Shown here in pieces: positions 50,845-60,655 of a DNA stretch of 64,000 bases. How positions within the stretch are numbered: position 1 is the stretch's first letter; each line of letters opens with the position of its first letter. The translations under genes and the position numbers were made by a program. Source of the DNA: Oscillospiraceae bacterium (GTDB lineage: Bacteria > Bacillota > Clostridia > Oscillospirales > CAG-272). The notes under the pieces are model-generated. The model saw nothing but the letters and a program-made list of their open reading frames with translations. It had not been told where the DNA came from and ran no database searches. Location of the stretch: NCBI GenBank assembly GCA_003343845.1, contig QAKK01000022.1, forward strand, positions 8,465 to 72,464, given 5' to 3'.

Positions 50845-51573
50845 GTGAAAAAAGCCAACGAACTGAAAAAACTGCGGCGCGAAAACCGTGCCCTGCGCCG
50901 CAGCATCCGCGACCTGGAGCAGCACGGCGCGCCCGCCGCCCCGGTCGAACGCACAAGCGATGCGGCGGCATTTGACGCGAGCAACTACTTTTCCTATCTG
51001 CTGGCGCGGCTGCGGCAGAAAAGCCTGTTTGCACGCGCCGAGAAGATCACGCGCTATTTCCGCAGCTCGATCTGGGTCACGCGCCTGTTCCGCTACGGCA
51101 TGCTCATCTATCAGTATTTGCAGGCGGGCGCTTTTGTACTCTTGTACACCGCGTTGTTCATCCTGATCATCCCGATCGTGCTGTCGCTCTCGCTGGCAAC
51201 TTTGATCGTGACGTTGATCCTGCGCAAGAAAAACGCCGACCGCCTGATTGCCGCCTGTACCGAGCGTGGCGCCGACGTGCGCTTCCTGCTATTTTCCACC
51301 AAGGAAGACTTTGACCCGGCGGCGATCCGTGCCGAGGCGGAAAAGACGCCGAAGGCAAGCGTACTGGTCGTCTCCCCGTTCTTCTTCCGCCCCCGCGGCT
51401 TTGGCGAGCGCGAGGACATGTACGTCTGCTGGCGTGACGAGGGGGAGAACGCCGTGATCCTGCGCAAATACTTCTTCTTTTACCTGCGCCGCCGGATGCG
51501 GCACGCCGAATACTTTTCCATCACCGAGACCGTGCTTGAACAGCCGAAGGAGGACACCGAAACGCCATGCTGA
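50845..51573 (+). CDS. Membrane protein of unknown function, first gene of the addBA operon
   Basis: 242 residues from a GTG start after CGAAAGGAGTCGCC. A basic coiled-coil-like N-terminus (about 1-27, KKLRRENRALRRSIRDLEQ) is followed by a linker, an amphipathic basic stretch and one or two membrane segments (about 88-125, LLYTALFILIIPIVLSLSLA). A cytoplasmic alpha/beta-looking domain (about 130-235) has VRFLLFSTKEDF and ASVLVVSPFFF. No family recognised. It overlaps addB by 7 bp, so it is translated with the recombination nuclease, which is unusual company for a membrane protein. Confidence 0.8.
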   Translation: MKKANELKKLRRENRALRRSIRDLEQHGAPAAPVERTSDAAAFDASNYFSYLLARLRQKSLFARAEKITRYFRSSIWVTRLFRYGMLIYQYLQAGAFVLLYTALFILIIPIVLSLSLATLIVTLILRKKNADRLIAACTERGADVRFLLFSTKEDFDPAAIRAEAEKTPKASVLVVSPFFFRPRGFGEREDMYVCWRDEGENAVILRKYFFFYLRRRMRHAEYFSITETVLEQPKEDTETPC

Positions 51574-54500
51574 CCCTGCTCTACGGCACGCGCCATGCGC
51601 GCAAAGAGATCTATCGGCGCATCCGCCGCAACACAGACGGCGCGCGGCGCGCCTACCTCATCGTTCCCGATCAGAAAGCGCTGCTCGCCGAAAGTGAGCT
51701 TTCCGGCATACTGCCGCCCTGCGCTGCGCTCTATGCCGACGCAGTCGGCTTTTCCCGCCTTGCCAACCTGGTCTGCCGCCGCTACGGCGGACTGACCTAC
51801 AACTATGCAAACGACGGCGCCAAGGCGCTGTCCATGTACCGCGCCGTGCGGCGGCTGCGCCCGATGCTGAAGGTCTTCACGGGCGACATCAAACCGGCGA
51901 CGCTCTCCTCGCTCTGCGCGCTCTACACCGAGTTCCGCGCGGCGGCGGTCACACCGGACGACCTTGCCGAAGCGGCAGACAGACTTCCGCCTTCGCCGCT
52001 TGCGGACAAACTGCGCGACCTTGCGCTGCTCTTCACCGCCTACAGCGGGCTTCTGCACGAGCATTTTGCCGAACAGACCGACGACCTGGACACGCTCTGC
52101 GATCTGCTTGCGGCGCATGATTTCTTCGGGGGAGCGGCGGTCTACATCGATTCCTTTGTCAGCTTCACCAAGCAGGAGCTGACCGTCATCGAGCGGATGC
52201 TGTCGCGCGGCACGGACGTGACGATTGCCCTGCCCTACGCAAGGGGCGGCGGCGTGCACCTTCTGGAATGTGCCGACACGCGCAAGCGGCTGATCAAGCT
52301 CGCCGCGCGTCTCGGCTGCGCATTTGAAGAACAGTACACCGCGGACGCCGAGCCGAATCTCGACGACCCGCTTGAGTTTGCCAAGGCGCGCATCTGGGAT
52401 TTCGCCGTGGCGGAATCCTTTGCGGGCAGCGTCGGCGACGCGCTCACGCTGGTGCGCTGCACCGACCGGCGCGAGGAAGCGCGGCTGTGCGCCTGCGAGA
52501 TCTTTCGCGCCGTCTCAGACGGCGCCGCCTACAGCGACATTGCCGTCGTCATGCGGAACACCGCTGACTATGAAGGCATTCTCGACCGATATCTTGCGCG
52601 CTGCGGCATTCCGCATTTCTTCTCGGTAAAAACCGATGCCGCGACCCTGCCGCTGACGCGGCTGATCCTCTCCGCCCTCTCCCTCATCGTGTGGGACTTT
52701 CGCCTGGCGGACGTGACGGCGTACATCAAGACCGGGCTCTGCGGACTTTCGGACGACGCCTGCGACCTCTTTGAGGAATACATATCCCGCTGGAACATCA
52801 ACGGTGCGCGCCGCTATCTGGACGGCGAGGATTTCACCATGGCGCGGGACGGCTACACCGCCGAGGCGGTGGACGCGGCGTCGCTTGCCGACATCAATGC
52901 AATCAAGCGGCAGTTTGCCGCGCCGCTTGCACGCTTTGCCGACTCGCTTGCACACGCGGGGACGGTGCGCGACTTTACCGCCGCCGTCTTTGACTATCTG
53001 ACCGACTGCGACATCAAAAATGCCTGCACGCGCCCCGAGATCGTGCGCTACTTCGGCGTGGACCGCACGGCAGATGCCATCCGTCTGTGGAACGTCACGA
53101 TGGACGCGCTCGACACGCTGGTGGACGCGGCGGGCGACGAAACCGTCACAGCAGCGGAATACAGCACGCTGGTTGAGCTGCTGTTTTCCGGCATCGACAT
53201 CGCCGAGATCCCGACCTCGATGGATCAGGTGATGCTCGGCAGCACCGACAACATCCGCATCGACCGCCGCAAATACGTGATCGTCCTCGGCGTCAACGAG
53301 GGCACTTTTCCCGCGCCGGTCGCCGAGAGCCCAACACTCTGCGAGTCCGAACGGCGCACGCTTGCCGCCGTCGGCGTTGAACTGTCGCAGTCGCTGGAGC
53401 TGCGCTCGGCGCGCGAGCTCTACAGCTTTGTGCGCGTCCTCGACTTTGCCGACACGCGCGTGACCGTCACCTACCACACCACCGCGGCGGACGGTTCTGC
53501 CGCTTCCCCCTCCTTCGCCGTGGAACGTCTGCTGCGCATCTTCGGCGACAGTCTGCTCACCTACGATTTTGCTGCGCTTGCGCCGATTGAACGGCTCTGC
53601 TGCACGGCGGCTGCCGTCGATGCGGCAGCCGCGGCAGGCGGCGCCTACGGCGATGCGCTCCGTGCGTCGCTTGCAAAGTTCGGGGTCGTCCTGCCGCCGC
53701 TTGACCGGGCGCATATCACTGGCGGCGCGGCGGCACTGACCGAAAAGACGGCAGCCGCGCTTGCGGGCGACGTGCTCCGCCTGTCGCAGTCCCGACTTGA
53801 CACCTACGGCGACTGCCATCTGAAATACTTCCTGCAATATATGCTGTCCCTCGAGGACGACGAGCCCTTCACATTCAATCCCGCCGACACGGGCACTTAT
53901 GTGCACAGCATTCTCGAACGCTTTGTGCGGGACACGCAGGCGGCGGGGCGGCGCATCGCCGACTACACGCCCGAGGAGCTGCACGTCATTTCGGTGCGTC
54001 TGTGCACCGAAGAAAGCCGCCGCATCATGTGTGCGTCGGGCGGCGGCAATGCGCGGTTCATCAGCTTTTTCGAGCGCATGCAGAAGAACGTGGAGCTGAT
54101 CCTCTCCGATCTCGTTGCCGAATTTGCCGAGAGCGACTGCGAGCCGCTGCTCTGCGAATACAGGATCGGCATGGACGGCGGACACGCGCCGCTTGTGATC
54201 GACCTGCCGGTCGGCGGACGCGCCTCGCTGCGCGGCATTGCCGACCGCATTGATATCTGCCGTGCAGACGGGAAGACCTATCTGCGCGTGGTAGACTACA
54301 AGACCGGCAAAAAGGTCTTCCGCGAGAGCGATCTTGAAAAGGGCAAGAACCTCCAGCTGCTGATCTATCTGTTCACGCTCTGCCGCGTGACGGATGCGGC
54401 ATTTCTCGATCGCGTCGGCGCCGGGAGCACCGATGCGCTTGTCCCTGCCGGTGCGACCTACTATGTGGTCAAGCCCCCGACGGTCAAGCGTGATGCCCCC

Positions 54501-54827
54501 CCCGCGGCGGAGGCAGACATCCCCACCGAGGCTGCCGGGATGCTCGGGCGCTCCGGCTTTATTCTCGACAGCGAGGCACTCGGGCACATGATCGACCGCA
54601 CCGAGAAAAAGGTGTTCTCCAAAAGCCTCACCCGCAAGGATGCGGGCGAAATGGACGCGCTCTTTGACACGGTGCAGACAGCGATCGCAAAGCTGGCGGG
54701 CGACATGCGCGCGGGCAAAATCGACTGTGCGGGTACGGCGCGGGGCGCAAACGGCCCCTGCCGCTACTGCGACTACGCCGCGGTCTGCCGTATGAATCCG
54801 ACGAAAGGAGACGAGGACGATGCCTGA
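51567..54827 (+). CDS. addB: AddB-like subunit of the AddAB helicase-nuclease
   Basis: 1086 residues, slightly short for AddB (about 1150). The helicase-like body (1-750) lacks a Walker A: where AddB normally has GxxGSGKT the N-terminus reads LLYGTRHARKEIYRR. The C-terminal nuclease has the catalytic VDYKTGKK near 910. The Fe-S staple is formed by Cys in YGDCHLKYF near 755 and three Cys in CRYCDYAAVC near 1068-1077. With AddA it resects double-strand breaks to Chi-like sites for RecA. It overlaps the upstream unknown gene and addA (8 bp). Confidence 0.9.
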   Translation: MLTLLYGTRHARKEIYRRIRRNTDGARRAYLIVPDQKALLAESELSGILPPCAALYADAVGFSRLANLVCRRYGGLTYNYANDGAKALSMYRAVRRLRPMLKVFTGDIKPATLSSLCALYTEFRAAAVTPDDLAEAADRLPPSPLADKLRDLALLFTAYSGLLHEHFAEQTDDLDTLCDLLAAHDFFGGAAVYIDSFVSFTKQELTVIERMLSRGTDVTIALPYARGGGVHLLECADTRKRLIKLAARLGCAFEEQYTADAEPNLDDPLEFAKARIWDFAVAESFAGSVGDALTLVRCTDRREEARLCACEIFRAVSDGAAYSDIAVVMRNTADYEGILDRYLARCGIPHFFSVKTDAATLPLTRLILSALSLIVWDFRLADVTAYIKTGLCGLSDDACDLFEEYISRWNINGARRYLDGEDFTMARDGYTAEAVDAASLADINAIKRQFAAPLARFADSLAHAGTVRDFTAAVFDYLTDCDIKNACTRPEIVRYFGVDRTADAIRLWNVTMDALDTLVDAAGDETVTAAEYSTLVELLFSGIDIAEIPTSMDQVMLGSTDNIRIDRRKYVIVLGVNEGTFPAPVAESPTLCESERRTLAAVGVELSQSLELRSARELYSFVRVLDFADTRVTVTYHTTAADGSAASPSFAVERLLRIFGDSLLTYDFAALAPIERLCCTAAAVDAAAAAGGAYGDALRASLAKFGVVLPPLDRAHITGGAAALTEKTAAALAGDVLRLSQSRLDTYGDCHLKYFLQYMLSLEDDEPFTFNPADTGTYVHSILERFVRDTQAAGRRIADYTPEELHVISVRLCTEESRRIMCASGGGNARFISFFERMQKNVELILSDLVAEFAESDCEPLLCEYRIGMDGGHAPLVIDLPVGGRASLRGIADRIDICRADGKTYLRVVDYKTGKKVFRESDLEKGKNLQLLIYLFTLCRVTDAAFLDRVGAGSTDALVPAGATYYVVKPPTVKRDAPPAAEADIPTEAAGMLGRSGFILDSEALGHMIDRTEKKVFSKSLTRKDAGEMDALFDTVQTAIAKLAGDMRAGKIDCAGTARGANGPCRYCDYAAVCRMNPTKGDEDDA

Positions 54828-57800
54828 ATTCACACGGGCGCAGACCCGCGCCATCGAAGAAGACGGTCGCACGCTGCTCATCAGCGCAGCGGCGGGCAGC
54901 GGCAAGACGACCACGCTGATCGAGCGCATCATCCGCTCGGTCTGCCGCAAAGATCACCCGATCCCGCTCGACCGTCTGCTGATCGTCACCTTCACCCGGG
55001 CGGCTGCCGCCGAGTTGCGTCTGCGCATCTCGCGGGCACTGACCGACGCACTGGCGAAGAGCGGCAACGACCCGTTTCTCGCCCGTCAGGTCACGCTCCT
55101 GCCGAGCGCAAAGATCGGCACGATCGACAGCTTCTATCTCGATCTGGTGCGTCGGAATTATGCGGCGCTCGGTCTGTCGCCCGCCTTCCGCATTGCAGAT
55201 GCGGGCGAGGCGGCGCTGATCGCGCGCGAGCAGATGGAGGCGCTGATCGACGACTGCTATGACGACCGCGCGGGCGACATCGCCGGCGGCGCGGTCGGCT
55301 TTGCCGCGCTTGCCAACCTGCTCTGCGGCACGAAGGACGACAACCTTGCGGACATTCTGCTCTCGCTTGCCGAAAAGCTCGACGCCTATCCGCGCGGCGC
55401 GGCGGCGCTCTTTGACCGTGAGGACGAAATGCGCGTCTATGCCGCGGGCGACTTCTTTGCCTGCCCGCTCGGCGCGCGCATCGAGCGCGAGGTGCGCGAT
55501 GTTTTTCTCTATATGAAGGAGCGCTACGCCTATGTGCTGGCGCTCATCCGCGCCGACGAAAAGCTCTCGCTTGCCTACGACCCCGCCTTCAGCGAGGACT
55601 ACGCGGGCATTCTGCGCATGCTGAACGCACTGGACACCGGCTATGCAGCGGCGTTTGACGCCATCCGTTCTATCGGCTTTTCCCGTCTCGGCAGCTACCG
55701 GCAGAAGGACAATCCGCACCCGTCGCTCGCCTTTATCAAATCGGTGCGCGAGGACTACAAAGATACGGTCAAAGGCTTTCTCTCCGGCTGGTTTGCCACC
55801 GATGCCGCGACGCTTGCAGACTGCCTCTTTCGCACGGCGGATGCCGCGCACGCCATCGGCGGTCTGCTGTGCGAATACGAGCGGCGCGCGCGCCTTGAAA
55901 AGCAGCGCCGCGGCGTCTGCGACTTTGCGGACATCACGCGCTATGCTCTCTCCCTCTTAACCGATGCAGACGACAATGACACACCGCTTGCCGACACGAT
56001 GAAGGAAGCCTACGATGCGATCTACATCGACGAATATCAGGACGTCAACGCGGTGCAGGACCGCATTTTCCGCGCGATTGCAAAGCCGGACAACCGCTTC
56101 ATGGTCGGCGACATCAAGCAGAGCATCTACGGGTTCCGCGGCGCGGAGGCGGCAATCTTCGCCGGGCTGCGCAGCAGCTTTGCCCCGATCGACGACGCCG
56201 CGCCCGGCGAGAGCGCCACGATCTTCATGAGCGAGAATTTCCGCTGTTCCCGCGAGGTGGTGGACTTCACCAATCTGCTTTTTGCACGCCTGATGCCCGC
56301 AATTTCACCCGAAACCGGCTACACCGAGGGCGACGCGCTGATCTACGGCAAGCGCGGCGACCGTTTCCCCGTCCCGGTGCAGTTTTTCCTCTGCGAAAAG
56401 CCGCCGAAGGACGCTCCCGATGCGGGACGCCCCGTGGAGGCGGAGCGCATCGCAGACGAGATCGAGCAGCTGGTGCGCTACGGCGAAAAGCAGGACGGCT
56501 CCCGCATCCGCTACGGCGATGTGGCGCTGCTCTTCCGCTCGCTGAAAGGAACCGCCGCCGACTGCTCCGCCGTGCTGCGCGCCCGCGGCATCCCCGTGGA
56601 GACCGACGCGGGCGCAAACCTGCTCGACGCGCCCGAGATTCAGATCCTCGTCTGCCTGCTTGAAACCATCGACAACCCGCGCCGCGACATCAGCCTTGCC
56701 GGTGCACTGCTCTCGCCGCTCTGCGGCGTCAGCTGCGACCGCCTTGCCCTGCTGCGCCGCCGCGCGGACGGCAAGCGTCTGTACGAAACGATCCGTGACT
56801 ACCTTGCAGAAGACGATACGGAAGGTGCCGATGCGGACGACGACCGCGCGCGGCTTGCCGCGTTCTTCGCCGACCTTGCCCAGTTCCGCGCGATGGCGCG
56901 CTGCCTGCGCGCGCCGGAGCTGATCGAGGAGATCTGCGACCGCCTTGCCTATGTCGCCCGCGTCTGCGGCGCGGACAGGCTGCGCCGCGCCAATGTCGAG
57001 CGCCTTATCGAGGCGGCGCGCGGGGCGGCGTCCGGCGGACGCGGCAGTCTCTCCGACTTTCTGCGCTACCTCCGTCGCGTGGAAGCCGACGCAAAGACGC
57101 CGCTTGCCGCCGCAAAGCCGGACGGCAGCGCACAGGACGCGATTCACATCATGACCATCCACCAGTCCAAGGGACTGGAATACCCGGTTGTTTTTCTCGC
57201 CGATGCGGGAAAGACTTACAACACGCGCGATGCCGACGCGTCGCCGATCTACAGTGCGGCAGGCGGCTTCGGGCTGCGTCTGCGCGACGAGAGCGGCTTC
57301 TGCCTCTATGACAACCTCGTGCGCAAGTCGGTCTCACTCGCCGTCCGCGACCGGAACCGGGAGGAGGAGCTGCGCCTTCTTTATGTAGCGTTGACCCGCG
57401 CCCGTGAGCGACTGTACATCACCGCAACGCTGCCCGATCCGGAGAAGGCAATCGCCCTCGCCGAGATCGAGAGCCGCTTTACCTCCCCCTATGTGCTGCG
57501 CGACAAGCAGGATTTTCTCTCGCTTGCGCTGATTACCTCACGCGGGGAGCACGCCTTTGTCGAGACGCACACCGTGCGCCCAGGGAAGCGTCACGGCGAC
57601 GCTGCCGTGCAGGAAAAAACGCCGGCGGCATCCGCTCCCGCACCGGACGCCGCCGCGCTCCGCGCGCTGAGTGCGCGGCTGTCCTTCCGCTACCCGCACG
57701 AAGCGCGGACGAAGATTCCCGCCAAGATCGCGGTCTCGCTGCTCTACCCCGACATTCTGGACGACACGCTGTCGGCATTGCCGATCGACGAGGACCATCT

Positions 57801-58380
57801 CCCGCCGATGAAGGAGACGCCGCGTTTCCTCGCCGATCGCCAGAGCGATGCGGCGCGGCGCGGCACGGCGACCCACCTCTTTATGCAGTTCTTCGACTTT
57901 GCCTATGCCGCAAAGAACGGTGCTGCGGCAGAGCTGCGCCGCCTGTGCGACGCGCGTTTTCTGACGCCGGAGGACGCGGCGCTGGTCAACCTTCCCGAGG
58001 TGGAGACCTTCCTGCGTTCCCCGCTCTTTGCGAAAATGCGTGCGGCAAAGCGGATTTTCCGTGAGCAGCGCTTCAACCTGCGGCTGTGCGCCGCCGACTT
58101 TGCGACCGACCGCGATCTGCGGGCGGCGCTTGCCGACGAGCACATTCTGGTGCAGGGGGTCATCGACTGTTTCTTCTACGACGAAAAGGGCAATATTATC
58201 CTTGTGGACTACAAGACCGACCGTCTGCACGGCGGTCGGGCAGAGGCGGAGCAGGAACTCCGCCAAAAGCATGCGCGGCAGCTCGGCTATTACGCCAAGG
58301 CAGTCGAGGCGCTCTGCGGCAAGCCGCCCGCATGCGTTCTGCTCTATTCGCTCGCCCTCGGCGGCACGGTTGCCCTGTAA
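54820..58380 (+). CDS. addA: AddA helicase-nuclease subunit
   Basis: 1186 residues, standard length. UvrD-type helicase motifs in order: Walker A SAAAGSGKTTTL near 23-34, Ia FTRAAAAELR near 63, Walker B IYIDEYQDVN near 400, III GDIKQSIYGFRGA near 430, V MTIHQSKGLEYPVVF near 778 and VI VALTRARERLY near 858. The RecB-family nuclease is at the C-terminus, VDYKTDRLHGG near 1130. It unwinds and degrades DNA ends in recombinational repair. It starts 8 bp inside addB. Confidence 0.96.
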   Translation: MPEFTRAQTRAIEEDGRTLLISAAAGSGKTTTLIERIIRSVCRKDHPIPLDRLLIVTFTRAAAAELRLRISRALTDALAKSGNDPFLARQVTLLPSAKIGTIDSFYLDLVRRNYAALGLSPAFRIADAGEAALIAREQMEALIDDCYDDRAGDIAGGAVGFAALANLLCGTKDDNLADILLSLAEKLDAYPRGAAALFDREDEMRVYAAGDFFACPLGARIEREVRDVFLYMKERYAYVLALIRADEKLSLAYDPAFSEDYAGILRMLNALDTGYAAAFDAIRSIGFSRLGSYRQKDNPHPSLAFIKSVREDYKDTVKGFLSGWFATDAATLADCLFRTADAAHAIGGLLCEYERRARLEKQRRGVCDFADITRYALSLLTDADDNDTPLADTMKEAYDAIYIDEYQDVNAVQDRIFRAIAKPDNRFMVGDIKQSIYGFRGAEAAIFAGLRSSFAPIDDAAPGESATIFMSENFRCSREVVDFTNLLFARLMPAISPETGYTEGDALIYGKRGDRFPVPVQFFLCEKPPKDAPDAGRPVEAERIADEIEQLVRYGEKQDGSRIRYGDVALLFRSLKGTAADCSAVLRARGIPVETDAGANLLDAPEIQILVCLLETIDNPRRDISLAGALLSPLCGVSCDRLALLRRRADGKRLYETIRDYLAEDDTEGADADDDRARLAAFFADLAQFRAMARCLRAPELIEEICDRLAYVARVCGADRLRRANVERLIEAARGAASGGRGSLSDFLRYLRRVEADAKTPLAAAKPDGSAQDAIHIMTIHQSKGLEYPVVFLADAGKTYNTRDADASPIYSAAGGFGLRLRDESGFCLYDNLVRKSVSLAVRDRNREEELRLLYVALTRARERLYITATLPDPEKAIALAEIESRFTSPYVLRDKQDFLSLALITSRGEHAFVETHTVRPGKRHGDAAVQEKTPAASAPAPDAAALRALSARLSFRYPHEARTKIPAKIAVSLLYPDILDDTLSALPIDEDHLPPMKETPRFLADRQSDAARRGTATHLFMQFFDFAYAAKNGAAAELRRLCDARFLTPEDAALVNLPEVETFLRSPLFAKMRAAKRIFREQRFNLRLCAADFATDRDLRAALADEHILVQGVIDCFFYDEKGNIILVDYKTDRLHGGRAEAEQELRQKHARQLGYYAKAVEALCGKPPACVLLYSLALGGTVAL

Positions 58381-58518
58381 AACGGTGTATTTTTCGGAAA
58401 TGCACCGCACAGGCAGCGCAATTCCGCACGGATTTTGTCAAAATGACGGTTGCTTTTATCCGTCAGGCGGCGTATAATAGAAATGTTAAAAAAGCTATTC
58501 TGATATTGAGGTATGCTG
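58381..58518 (+). promoter_or_regulatory. Intergenic region with the transketolase promoter
   Basis: TTGCTT (58450-58455), 17 bp, TATAAT (58473-58478) lies 40 bp before ATG 58519. Nothing else is seen between addA and the transketolase genes. Confidence 0.8.
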
Positions 58519-59334
58519 ATGAACAACGAGAAACGCGCAATGCTGACCGAAAAGGCAAAGCTGGTTCGCCGCGGCATCATCGAAAGCACGCACAGCGCGG
58601 GATGCGGACATCCCGGCGGCTCGCTTTCGGTTGCCGACATTGTGACCTACCTGTATTTTGCCGAGATGCACATCGACCCGAAGAATCCCGCCATGCCGGA
58701 TCGCGACCGTTTTGTCCTCTCCAAGGGGCATGCCGCACCCGCCCTCTATGCGGCGCTGGCAAACCGCGGCTACTTCCCCGTCGAGGATCTGAAGACGCTC
58801 CGCAAGACCGGCAGCTATCTGCAGGGACATCCCGACATGAAGGGCGTGCCCGGCGTGGACATGTCCACCGGCTCGCTCGGGCTCGGTTTCTCCGCCGCCT
58901 GCGGCATCGCGCTGGCGGGCAAGTGCACCGACGCATCCTATCGCGTATACTGCGCGCTCGGCGACGGCGAGAGCGAGGAGGGGCAGGTCTGGGAGGCGGC
59001 GATGTTTGCCGCGCACTACGGGCTGGACAATCTGACCGTGTTCCTCGACTTCAACGGTCTCCAGATCGACGGCAAGATCACCGACGTCATCGATCCGACG
59101 CCCTTTGACGAGAAGTTCCGCGCCTTCGGCTGGAATGTCATCGTGATCGACGGGCACAGCTTTGACGAGATCGAGGCTGCCGTCGAGGCGGCAAAGGCAT
59201 ACAAGGGCAAGCCGACCGCGATCATCGCGCATACGGTCAAGGGCAAGGGCGTGTCCTTCATGGAAAACCAGGTCGGCTGGCACGGCAAGGCTCCGAACGA
59301 CGAGCAGTATGCCGTGGCAATGGCAGAGCTTTGA
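58519..59334 (+). CDS. tktA: Transketolase, N-terminal (TPP-binding) subunit
   Basis: 271 residues from ATG 58519; GAGG is seven bases upstream, too close to the ATG at 58513. It carries the pyrophosphate-binding half: HSAGCGHPGGSLSVAD near 25-40, LSKGHAAPALY near 70, and the TPP motif GDGESEEGQVWEAA ... FLDFNGLQ near 150-180. It is a split transketolase typical of Clostridia and archaea, pairing with the next gene to move two-carbon units in the non-oxidative pentose phosphate pathway. Confidence 0.94.
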   Translation: MNNEKRAMLTEKAKLVRRGIIESTHSAGCGHPGGSLSVADIVTYLYFAEMHIDPKNPAMPDRDRFVLSKGHAAPALYAALANRGYFPVEDLKTLRKTGSYLQGHPDMKGVPGVDMSTGSLGLGFSAACGIALAGKCTDASYRVYCALGDGESEEGQVWEAAMFAAHYGLDNLTVFLDFNGLQIDGKITDVIDPTPFDEKFRAFGWNVIVIDGHSFDEIEAAVEAAKAYKGKPTAIIAHTVKGKGVSFMENQVGWHGKAPNDEQYAVAMAEL

Positions 59335-59347
59335 GGAGGGCATGACA

Positions 59348-60289
59348 ATGGCAGATAAGAAAGCAACCCGCGAGGCTTACGGCGACGCGCTCGTCGAGTT
59401 CGGCGCGGCATATAAGAACCTTGTCGTCCTCGATGCGGACCTCGCCGAGGCGACCAAGACCTGCAAGTTCAAGGCGGCATACCCGGACAGATTCTTCGAC
59501 TGCGGCATTGCCGAGGGCAATATGATGGGCGTCGCGGCAGGACTTGCCGCATCGGGCATGATCCCGTTTGCCTCCAGCTTTGCAATGTTTGCGGCAGGCA
59601 GAGCCTTTGAGCAGATCCGCAACTGCATCGGCTACCCGCACCTCAATGTCAAGATCGGCGCCACGCATGCCGGCATCACGGTCGGCGAGGACGGCGCAAC
59701 CCACCAGTGCAACGAAGACATCGCGCTGATGCGTACCATCCCCGGCATGACGATCCTCAACCCCGCAGACGCCGTGGAGGCGCGCGCCGCCGTCAAGGCT
59801 GCGATCGAGATGAAGGGTCCGGTCTACCTGCGCTTCGGCAGATATGCCGTGCCGGTCATCAACGACGAAAACTACCGCTTTGAGATCGGGCGCGGCGTGG
59901 AGCTGCGCGACGGCAAGGACGTTTCGATCGTCGCCACCGGACTGACCGTCTCGATGGCGCTTGAGGCAGCCGAACTGCTCGCCGCCGAGGGAATCAGCGC
60001 CCGCGTCATCAACATCCATACGATCAAGCCGATCGACGAGAATCTGCTGGTCAAGGCAGCAAAGGAAACCGGTGCCGTTGTCACCGCTGAGGAACACAGC
60101 ATCATCGGCGGACTCGGCAGTGCGGTCTGCGAAGTACTGGCAGAGAAGATGCCCGTGCCGGTGCGCCGCGTCGGCGTCAACGACAAATTCGGCAAGAGCG
60201 GGCAGGTGCCCGATCTGCTCAATGCCTACGGTCTGACCGCAGCTCACATCGCCGAGGTCGCCCGCGAACTGGTCGCCGCAAAGAAATAA
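59348..60289 (+). CDS. tktB: Transketolase, C-terminal subunit
   Basis: 313 residues from ATG 59348; the GAGGAGGG eight bases upstream favours it over ATG 59342. It has the pyrimidine-binding half, with the catalytic-region Glu in DCGIAEGNMMGVAAG near 50, the HAGITVGEDGATHQ segment near 105 and a transketolase C-terminal domain (about 190-310, VINIHTIKPID). It forms the active enzyme with the N-terminal subunit encoded 13 bp upstream. Homology to DXS is superficial; the split arrangement supports transketolase. Confidence 0.94.
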   Translation: MADKKATREAYGDALVEFGAAYKNLVVLDADLAEATKTCKFKAAYPDRFFDCGIAEGNMMGVAAGLAASGMIPFASSFAMFAAGRAFEQIRNCIGYPHLNVKIGATHAGITVGEDGATHQCNEDIALMRTIPGMTILNPADAVEARAAVKAAIEMKGPVYLRFGRYAVPVINDENYRFEIGRGVELRDGKDVSIVATGLTVSMALEAAELLAAEGISARVINIHTIKPIDENLLVKAAKETGAVVTAEEHSIIGGLGSAVCEVLAEKMPVPVRRVGVNDKFGKSGQVPDLLNAYGLTAAHIAEVARELVAAKK

Positions 60290-60301
60290 AACACATGAAA
60301 A

Positions 60302-60328
60302 AAGCCGATCCTGCGATCGGCTTTTTGT
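60302..60328. terminator. Bidirectional terminator
   Basis: AAAAAAGCCGATC-CTGC-GATCGGCTTTTT, between the convergent transketolase and rubredoxin genes. Confidence 0.88.
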
Positions 60329-60340
60329 TATTCGGTTTGC

Positions 60341-60502
60341 TCACTCATCGGTCTCGGAGAAATTCTCCTTGCCGACGCCGCAGAGCGGACACTCAAAATC
60401 CTCGGGGACATCTTCCCACGCCGTGCCCGGCGCAATGCCTCCCTCGGGATAACCCTCTTCTTCATCGTAGATCCAACCGCAGGCATCACATACATACTTC
60501 AT
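60341..60502 (-). CDS. rub: Rubredoxin
   Basis: 53 residues, a complete rubredoxin: MKYVCDACGWIYDEEEG at the start with CxxCG (Cys 5 and 8), and FECPLCGVGKENF near 36-48 with the second CPLCG (Cys 38 and 41). The four Cys bind one iron. The ATG at 60502 follows GGAGGGTAGAGGAAG, and the TGA is at 60341. It is a small cytosolic electron carrier used in oxygen and peroxide defence of anaerobes. No partner (rubrerythrin, NROR) is adjacent. Too short for many gene finders. Confidence 0.95.
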   Translation of the reverse strand: MKYVCDACGWIYDEEEGYPEGGIAPGTAWEDVPEDFECPLCGVGKENFSETDE

Positions 60503-60596
60503 CTTCCTCTACCCTCCTGTCCGTGTGTGATTTTCTGCATATCCCGCGCATGGCGGGTCCACCGACAAAACGTCGGATGCATACAAAAATTTTCTC

Positions 60597-60625
60597 TTGC
60601 ATTTTCGCCGCAATTCATATAGAAT
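60597..60625 (+). promoter_or_regulatory. Promoter of the TRIC-like gene
   Basis: TTGCAT, 17 bp, TAGAAT, 31 bp before the ATG. Confidence 0.8.
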
Positions 60626-60655
60626 GATTTCGTACATTCAAAGTCGGAGGCTCTT

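Noticed and set aside
52515..54950. 811-codon minus-strand frame inside addB
   Set aside because: It is a mirror frame of the addB codons; addB has nuclease and Fe-S motifs and correct overlaps with neighbours.
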